From Frigoribacterium sp. PhB160 (GTDB taxonomy: Bacteria > Actinomycetota > Actinomycetes > Actinomycetales > Microbacteriaceae), in assembly GCF_003751785.1 (NCBI RefSeq), contig NZ_RKIE01000001.1, positions 186,001 through 250,000 of the forward strand: DNA of 64,000 bases, read 5' to 3'. This document shows positions 59,172-64,000 of the stretch, one piece after another. Each line of letters begins with the position of its first letter. Positions within the stretch are counted from its first letter, which is position 1. Position numbers and translations under genes: made by a program. Below the pieces are notes generated by a model. That model searched no databases and was not told the DNA's origin. It was given only the letters and a program-made list of their open reading frames with translations.

Positions 59172-60533
59172 TCAGGCGGTCGCAGCGCCCTTGCCGTTGT
59201 TCGGAGTCTCGACGATGCCTTCTTCGACGGCGCCCTGCAGCGTCCCGCCTTGTTCGACGACTCGCTGAGCGCTCTCGGGAACGCGAAGCCAGCGGACCGA
59301 GATGCCGGCCAGGACGTAGAGGGCCGCGAAGATGATCGTCACGCCACCGGCGCCGAGGGGCGCAAGGAAGATGGCGACGATGGCGGGGCCGACGAAGGTC
59401 GCGGCTCCGGCGCCGAGGTTGAGGACGGCGATCGAGTTGCCCTTCTGGTTGGGGGCCATGAGGGACATCAGCACCGAGATCGGCGTGAAGCCGGCGAGCG
59501 TGATGCCGAAGAGAGCGGCGCACAGGGCGGCTACCCAGTACTGGTCAGTGACGTACTGGGGGAGGAAGTAGAAGGCCAGCACGGCGACGGCGCTGCCGAT
59601 GCAGCCGAACCAGCGGAGGGTGCGGTGCCAGCCCATCCGATCGCTCAGGACTCCGAAGAACAGGTTGGCGAAGATGTTCGAGGCGCCCAGGATGAAGACC
59701 AGCTGCAGCCAGCCGGACGTGCCGAAGCCGAGGTCGTCGGCAAAGATCGCCGGGAAGAAGACGAACAGGCCGAACTGCGGTGCCGTGTTGACGATGCGGA
59801 CCAGGCAGCCGAGGCCCACGCGGGGGTTGGTGAAGGCGATGGCGATGCTGTTGACCAAGCTGTGCCCCGTGGAGACGCCGGGTGCTGCCAGGCGGCCGCC
59901 GCCCTGGGCCTTCCGCAGCCCTACGAGGGCGAAGATGCCACCCAGGATGACCAGCCCGAGGGACAGCCAGAAGGTGTTGTAGGCGCCGAGCAGCGGAATC
60001 GATCCGCTCGCGACGAGCGATCCGAGGGTGGGGAGCCCGCCGGTGAAGGCGAAGTAGAACCAGCCGACAGCCGAGCCCAGGCGGTGTGCAGGACTGGCCC
60101 CCAGGATCCACACGAGGAAGCCGTAGGCGAAGAAGGGGTAAGCGATCCCTCGGAGGCCGTAGATTACGAGCATCAGGGGGTAGCTCTCGCTCGGCAGGGC
60201 CACAGCGAGGAACAGAACTTGAAGAGCGGCCCACAGGACGAGACCGATGATCATGACCCGCCGCGGGCCCCACACGTCGGACAGGGCGCCTGACAGCCAC
60301 GACCCGAGGGTGACCATGAGTCCGTAGACGGAGATGATGACGGCTGCGTTCGTCTCCGACCCGGCGCCGTTGTCAGCGAGGTAGGGGGCGATGTAGCCGG
60401 ACTCGACACCGTCGCCGATCATGAAGAGCAGGAGGCCTACGAAGCCCCAGATCAGCGGTTTCGGTAGGCCCATCCGCTCGATCACGCCGTTGGAGCCGGG
60501 ACCGCCGGTGCGGATTGTCGTCGTCGTTGACAT
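59172..60533 (-). CDS. Polyol MFS transporter, RbtT/DalT/CsbX type (paralogue 2)
   Basis: This 453-residue transporter begins GLPKPLIWGFVGLLLFMIGD, then VESGYIAPYL, and has GSWLSGALSDVWGPRRVMI in the loop after helix 2. It matches the transporter at 48054 throughout, with a longer N-terminus. Two polyol porters in one regulon suggest two substrates or two affinities. A perfect GntR operator lies 101 bp upstream and an exceptionally strong terminator follows, so it forms its own transcription unit. Confidence 0.9.
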   Translation of the reverse strand: MSTTTTIRTGGPGSNGVIERMGLPKPLIWGFVGLLLFMIGDGVESGYIAPYLADNGAGSETNAAVIISVYGLMVTLGSWLSGALSDVWGPRRVMIIGLVLWAALQVLFLAVALPSESYPLMLVIYGLRGIAYPFFAYGFLVWILGASPAHRLGSAVGWFYFAFTGGLPTLGSLVASGSIPLLGAYNTFWLSLGLVILGGIFALVGLRKAQGGGRLAAPGVSTGHSLVNSIAIAFTNPRVGLGCLVRIVNTAPQFGLFVFFPAIFADDLGFGTSGWLQLVFILGASNIFANLFFGVLSDRMGWHRTLRWFGCIGSAVAVLAFYFLPQYVTDQYWVAALCAALFGITLAGFTPISVLMSLMAPNQKGNSIAVLNLGAGAATFVGPAIVAIFLAPLGAGGVTIIFAALYVLAGISVRWLRVPESAQRVVEQGGTLQGAVEEGIVETPNNGKGAATA

Positions 60534-60633
60534 CGTGACCCTTCAAAGTTTTCTCGTGCGTCATCGGGGGAGCTTTGAGTGCAGCTCGAAGGCGAGGTGC
60601 TTCGCGAACGACCTCAGATACGGTCTGTCCATG

Positions 60634-60645
60634 CTGTACGTACAG
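60634..60645. promoter_or_regulatory. GntR operator CTGTACGTACAG upstream of transporter 2
   Basis: This perfect 12-bp palindrome, identical to the site at 52810, lies 101 bp from the minus-strand start at 60533. The surrounding 60534-60750 otherwise shows no gene. Confidence 0.8.
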
Positions 60646-60750
60646 AAGGTAGCAAATGCATGTCGTGGGCGCCAGCACCATTTCATTCCGACCGCTCGGG
60701 CCTCGAGAGTCCCTGCCGCCGATCGGGGTCGGCAGCCGCTGCTCGCATGG

Positions 60751-60796
60751 TTGACACTCAAAGTGACTGCGCTCATAATTGAGTTTACTCGGTAAA
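60751..60796 (+). promoter_or_regulatory. Near-consensus promoter with overlapping operator for the oxidoreductase operon
   Basis: TTGACA (60751-60756), a 17-bp spacer and CATAAT (60774-60779) form a strong sigma-70-type promoter, unusual in this high-GC window. TTTAC-TCG-GTAAA (60784-60796) follows at the expected start site, a likely repressor operator. The TetR gene at the end of the operon is a candidate regulator, though MarR or HxlR types are equally possible. Confidence 0.75.
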
Positions 60797-60839
60797 TCGG
60801 TAGATTCTCCGAGAGCCCGACGACCCGGAAGAGACCACC

Positions 60840-61835
60840 ATGCGAGCCTTCGCCTTCGACACCTACAAGCAGCCCCTGCACGAGACCGACGTCCCCGAGC
60901 CCACCATCGGCGTCCACGACGTCCTCATCAAGGTCGAGGCCGCCGGCCTCAACCACCTCGACGCGAAGATCCGCGAGGGCGAGTTCAAGCTCATCCTCCC
61001 GTACAAGGCACCCCTGACCCTCGGGCACGACCTGGCCGGCACGGTCATCGAGGTGGGCGGCTCGGTCCGCAGCCTGAAGCCCGGCGACGCGGTCTACGCA
61101 CGCCCCCGCGACCACCGCATCGGCACCTTCGCCGAGCGCATCGCCGTCGACGAGGCCGACGTCGCCCTCGCACCGACCACGATCAGCACCATCGAGGCCG
61201 CGTCGCTGCCCCTCGTCGCGCTGACGGCCTGGCAGGCCCTCGTCGAGCGCGGCGACGTGCAGCCCGGCCAGAAGGTGCTGATCCACGCAGGCGCGGGCGG
61301 GGTCGGCTCGATCGCGATCCAGCTCGCGAAGCACCTCGGCGCACACGTCGCGACCACCGCCTCCTCGTCGAACGCCGACTTCCTCCGCGAGCTCGGGGCC
61401 GACGTCGTCGTCGACTACCGCACCCAGGACTTCGAGGAGGAGCTTTCCGGCTACGACCTCGTCCTCGACAGCCTCGGCGGTGAGAACCTGGCGAAGTCGC
61501 TCCGGGTGCTGCGCCCGGGCGGCCTCGCGATCGGCATCCAGGGCCCGCCCACGCCCGCCTTCGCCGAGGCCGCGGGCCTCAATCCCGTCGTGCGCCTCGC
61601 CATCGCTGGCCTCAGTCGCAAGGTGCGTGCCCAGGCGAAGAAGCTCGGGGTCCGATACGAGTTCCTCTTCATGCACGCCGACGGCAGCCAGCTCCGAGAG
61701 ATCGCCACACTCGTCGACGCGGGCGCGATCCGCCCGGTCGTCGGCGCGACGCACCCGTTCACCGAGACCGCCACCGCCCTCGACGGGCTCGACAAGGCCG
61801 GGATCCGCGGTAAGACCGTCATCACCCTCCCGTAG
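60840..61835 (+). CDS. NADP-dependent oxidoreductase, quinone-oxidoreductase type (MDR)
   Basis: This 331-residue enzyme is of the zinc-independent MDR branch. The N-terminal GroES-like fold has GLNHLDAKIREGEF and LGHDLAGTVIEVG with none of the zinc-binding Cys, and the Rossmann motif is IHAGAGGVGSIAIQLAKHLGA. Such enzymes reduce quinones, enones or other electrophilic carbonyls. GGAAGAG precedes ATG at 60840. It is the first gene of a three-gene operon with an alpha/beta hydrolase and an SDR, and is driven by the strong promoter at 60751. Confidence 0.92.
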   Translation: MRAFAFDTYKQPLHETDVPEPTIGVHDVLIKVEAAGLNHLDAKIREGEFKLILPYKAPLTLGHDLAGTVIEVGGSVRSLKPGDAVYARPRDHRIGTFAERIAVDEADVALAPTTISTIEAASLPLVALTAWQALVERGDVQPGQKVLIHAGAGGVGSIAIQLAKHLGAHVATTASSSNADFLRELGADVVVDYRTQDFEEELSGYDLVLDSLGGENLAKSLRVLRPGGLAIGIQGPPTPAFAEAAGLNPVVRLAIAGLSRKVRAQAKKLGVRYEFLFMHADGSQLREIATLVDAGAIRPVVGATHPFTETATALDGLDKAGIRGKTVITLP

Positions 61836-61880
61836 CTCGCCCCGCCACAGACCCGCGTCGCCCCCAAGAAGAGAACCGTC

Positions 61881-62735
61881 ATGACCACCTCAGAACCCGT
61901 CGTCAGCTCGTATGCCGACACCCCCTCGAAGACCGTCACCGCGAACGGCATCCGTTACGCCTACCGCGAGCTCGGGCCACGGGGAGGCATCCCGGTCGTG
62001 TTCTTCGTGCACCTCGCCGCTACCCTCGACAACTGGGACCCGCGCATCGTCGACGCGATCGCTGCTCATCGGCACGTCATCACCTTCGACCAGCAGGGCG
62101 TCGGCGCCTCGTCGGGGCGTGTGCCGGACACCATGGAGGAGGCGGCCGACGACGCCTACGCCTTCATCAGTGCTCTCGGTCACGACACGATCGACGTCTT
62201 CGCGCTGTCGATGGGCGGCATGATCGCCCAGGACCTCGTCGTGTCGCACCCCGAGCTCATCCGCAAGCTCGTCTTGACCGGGACCGGCCCGCGTGGCGGG
62301 AAAGACATCGACAAGGTCGTCGGCATCACCTTTTACGACGTCCTGCGATCTGTCTTGACGCGGTCCGACCCAAAGGAGTTCCTCTTCTTCAACCGCGACC
62401 GTGTCGGCAAGACCACCGGCAAGGCGTTCGTGGCCCGCCTCGCGGAACGCACCCGCGACCGCGACGCCAAGATCAGCCTCCGAGCATTCGCCACCCAGCT
62501 CAAGGCGATACAGAGCTACGGCCGCTCGAGACCGTCTGATCTGGGTGTCATTACGCAGCCGACCCTGATCGTCAACGGCGACCACGACCGCATGGTTCCC
62601 ACGGTGCTCTCGCATGACCTGCACCGCCGCATCGCCGGGTCAGAGTTGATCATCTACCCGAACTCCGGCCACGGCAGCATCTTCCAATACTGGGAGCAGT
62701 TCACGACGGCCGCGGCGAAATTCCTCACGGACTGA
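61881..62735 (+). CDS. Alpha/beta-fold hydrolase
   Basis: This 284-residue hydrolase has a complete triad: Ser in FALSMGGMIAQ, Asp in IVNGDHDRMVP and His in YPNSGHGSIFQ. The oxyanion strand is VVFFVHLAATLDNWD. The pattern resembles hydrolases of the haloperoxidase/epoxide hydrolase type that accept small esters or act in oxidative pathways. AAGAGAA lies before ATG at 61881. Its place between two reductases suggests a detoxification set, but the substrate is unknown. Confidence 0.9.
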   Translation: MTTSEPVVSSYADTPSKTVTANGIRYAYRELGPRGGIPVVFFVHLAATLDNWDPRIVDAIAAHRHVITFDQQGVGASSGRVPDTMEEAADDAYAFISALGHDTIDVFALSMGGMIAQDLVVSHPELIRKLVLTGTGPRGGKDIDKVVGITFYDVLRSVLTRSDPKEFLFFNRDRVGKTTGKAFVARLAERTRDRDAKISLRAFATQLKAIQSYGRSRPSDLGVITQPTLIVNGDHDRMVPTVLSHDLHRRIAGSELIIYPNSGHGSIFQYWEQFTTAAAKFLTD

Positions 62736-62765
62736 TCCCTCTTTTCTTCGACGAAAGCAGCCCAC

Positions 62766-63470
62766 ATGACCTCACTCCAGAACGCAGTCGTCCTTGTCAC
62801 CGGTGCGAACGGAGGCCTCGGCACCGAGTTCGTCCGTGCCGCCCTCGCTCGTGGGGCAGCCAAGGTCTATGCCACAGCCCGGGCCCCTCGGGAATGGGGC
62901 GACGAACGCGTCGTCGAGTTGACGCTCGACGTGACGGACGCCGCGTCGGTCGCCGCTGCGGCCGCCGCAGCGCCCGACGTGACCGTTCTCGTCAACAACG
63001 CAGGCGGGCTGCCGGCTACCGCGAGCATGCTCGACATCGAAGAAGCCGACCTCCGTCAGACGATGGAGATCAACTTCTTCGCTCCTGTCCGAATGGCCCA
63101 GGCCTTCGCCCCCGCTCTCGTCGCTGCCGCCGACGGAGCCCTGATCGACATCCACTCCGTGGCCAGTTGGTATGCCTTCGGCGGGGGATACAGCGCTTCG
63201 AAGGCTGCGTTCTGGTCCGCCACCAACACGCTGCGGCTCGAGCTGGCTCCCCGAGGGGTGCTGGTCACGGGCGTGCACGTCGGATACGTCGACACCGCGA
63301 TGGCCGCGCATGCAGACGGAGAGAAGATGCGCCCGGCCGAACTAGTGGCCGCCGTCCTCGACGGGGTCGAGGCGGGTGCCTTCGAGGTCGTCGCCGACGA
63401 GCTCAGCGCGGCCGTGAAAGCAGGTCTCTCCGGACCGATCGCAGAGCTCTACCCCGAACTCGCCAGCTGA
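62766..63470 (+). CDS. SDR-family oxidoreductase
   Basis: This 234-residue classical short-chain dehydrogenase has the cofactor loop VTGANGGLGTEF, NNAGG after beta-4, the catalytic Ser in DIHSVASWYAFGG and the YSASK motif with Tyr and Lys. The Ala/Arg residues after beta-2 suggest NADP(H) use. It probably reduces a carbonyl compound. It is the last gene of the oxidoreductase-hydrolase-SDR operon, starting 30 bp after the hydrolase stop, and is convergent with the TetR gene. Confidence 0.92.
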   Translation: MTSLQNAVVLVTGANGGLGTEFVRAALARGAAKVYATARAPREWGDERVVELTLDVTDAASVAAAAAAAPDVTVLVNNAGGLPATASMLDIEEADLRQTMEINFFAPVRMAQAFAPALVAAADGALIDIHSVASWYAFGGGYSASKAAFWSATNTLRLELAPRGVLVTGVHVGYVDTAMAAHADGEKMRPAELVAAVLDGVEAGAFEVVADELSAAVKAGLSGPIAELYPELAS

Positions 63471-63491
63471 CCGCCTGGGGGCCTGCTGGGC

Positions 63492-64000
63492 TCACCGAGG
63501 CGGCAGGATCACCTCGAGCTGACGTCGCACCCCCGCGACGATCTCGTCGTCCGGGACGGACTCGTCGACCGCCGACGACATCGCGAGCATCATCACCGCC
63601 GACACGACGTGGGCGAGCGCGGCCGCGTCGGCGGGCGTCGCCGAGGTGAGGCGCACCACGATCCCGGCCACCGCCTCCTCTGTCCGGGCCGCGATCGCGA
63701 GCGCCTGGGCGTGGTGCGGCTCCGTCGCGTCGCCGAACGCCATCTCGCGGAGGTAGGTGCGGCCGTTCTCGACCTGGGCCCGGTTGCAGTGCACGATCGG
63801 CTCGAGCACGGCGACGACGGCGTCGAGCGCGGTCGTGGCAGTCGAGGAGGCGCGGATCCCCTCGTCGAGGGAGCGCGCGTACGCCGCGTTCTGCACGAGC
63901 AGCAGCAGCTCGCCCTTCGTGCGCGCGTAGAGGAACAGCGTGCCGGCGCCCACGTCGGCCGCCTCGGCGATCTGCTGCGTCGTGACCTCGTCGACCCCGT
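63492..64000 (-). CDS. TetR/AcrR-family regulator, N-terminus cut by window end
   Basis: The minus-strand frame is open to the window edge, and the visible part begins at the helix-turn-helix: VTTQQIAEAADVGAGTLFLY, then ARTKGELLLLVQNAAY, the classical TetR recognition region. The C-terminal ligand domain is helical (LVVRLTSATPADAAALAHVV-like) and ends EVILPPR. Its true start lies outside, so the GTG at 63953 is internal. It is convergent with the SDR gene and may repress the oxidoreductase operon through TTTACTCGGTAAA at 60784. Confidence 0.9.
   Translation of the reverse strand, partial: GVDEVTTQQIAEAADVGAGTLFLYARTKGELLLLVQNAAYARSLDEGIRASSTATTALDAVVAVLEPIVHCNRAQVENGRTYLREMAFGDATEPHHAQALAIAARTEEAVAGIVVRLTSATPADAAALAHVVSAVMMLAMSSAVDESVPDDEIVAGVRRQLEVILPPR

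Noticed and set aside
1-64000. CRISPR array or rRNA genes
   Set aside because: No regularly spaced repeat series, cas-like genes or rRNA sequence was seen.

Overview
The window is high-GC Gram-positive DNA from an actinomycete, most likely a member of Microbacteriaceae (for example a Frigoribacterium- or Curtobacterium-like organism). The grounds are strong GC bias at third codon positions, frequent GTG starts, kdpDE beside an APC-type transporter, and a lone glpX-fba pair. I cannot name the species from sequence alone.

Layout. 0-4.3 kb: the end of kdpD, then kdpE and a large APC-superfamily transporter that is a candidate K+ importer. 4.3-5.6 kb: an AbiEi/DUF559-type gene between two identical 62-bp perfect palindromes. 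5.7-20 kb: ordinary chromosomal genes (glgX, a PabC-like aminotransferase, an epimerase, a phosphoesterase, a VOC protein, a frameshifted YchJ-type gene, GNAT, a LuxR regulator coupled to a DUF429 gene, a GlsB-type protein, PAP2, and an ArsR-MFS pair) plus small hypothetical genes. 20.1-30.1 kb: a probable integrative element beside tRNA-Arg(ACG). It carries an OLD nuclease, a tyrosine integrase, an AlpA-like excisionase, a primase-polymerase/AAA+ protein, its own sigma-like factor and several small proteins. No capsid, terminase or conjugation genes are seen. 30.5-37 kb: a hypothetical gene, a small membrane protein, a receiver-only regulator with two micro-ORFs, and an MMPL exporter with a NarL-type two-component system. 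Two matching palindromes (TACTCC-N4-GGAGTA) sit upstream of the small membrane protein and of the MMPL gene.

37-48 kb: a LacI-controlled catabolic island with GH2, GH78 (rhamnosidase-like), an MFS sugar porter, an alpha/beta-hydrolase-like esterase and GH1. None of the enzymes has a signal peptide, so the substrate is probably imported intact and dismantled inside the cell. Two near-identical LacI-type operators mark the GH2 and MFS promoters.

48-60.5 kb: a polyol/ketose island with two RbtT/DalT/CsbX-type transporters, a zinc dehydrogenase translationally coupled to glpX and followed by fba, a GntR/UTRA regulator, three FGGY kinases and a second class II aldolase. A repeated operator, CTGTACGTACAG, lies upstream of gntR/dehydrogenase, the aldolase-kinase operon and one transporter; a weaker copy lies upstream of the other transporter. 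60.8-64 kb: an oxidoreductase-hydrolase-SDR operon with a near-consensus promoter, and a partial TetR gene.

The best candidates for something new are the tRNA-linked element with its OLD nuclease, primase and sigma-like factor, the palindrome-flanked AbiEi/DUF559 unit, and the two sugar islands whose operators can be read directly.
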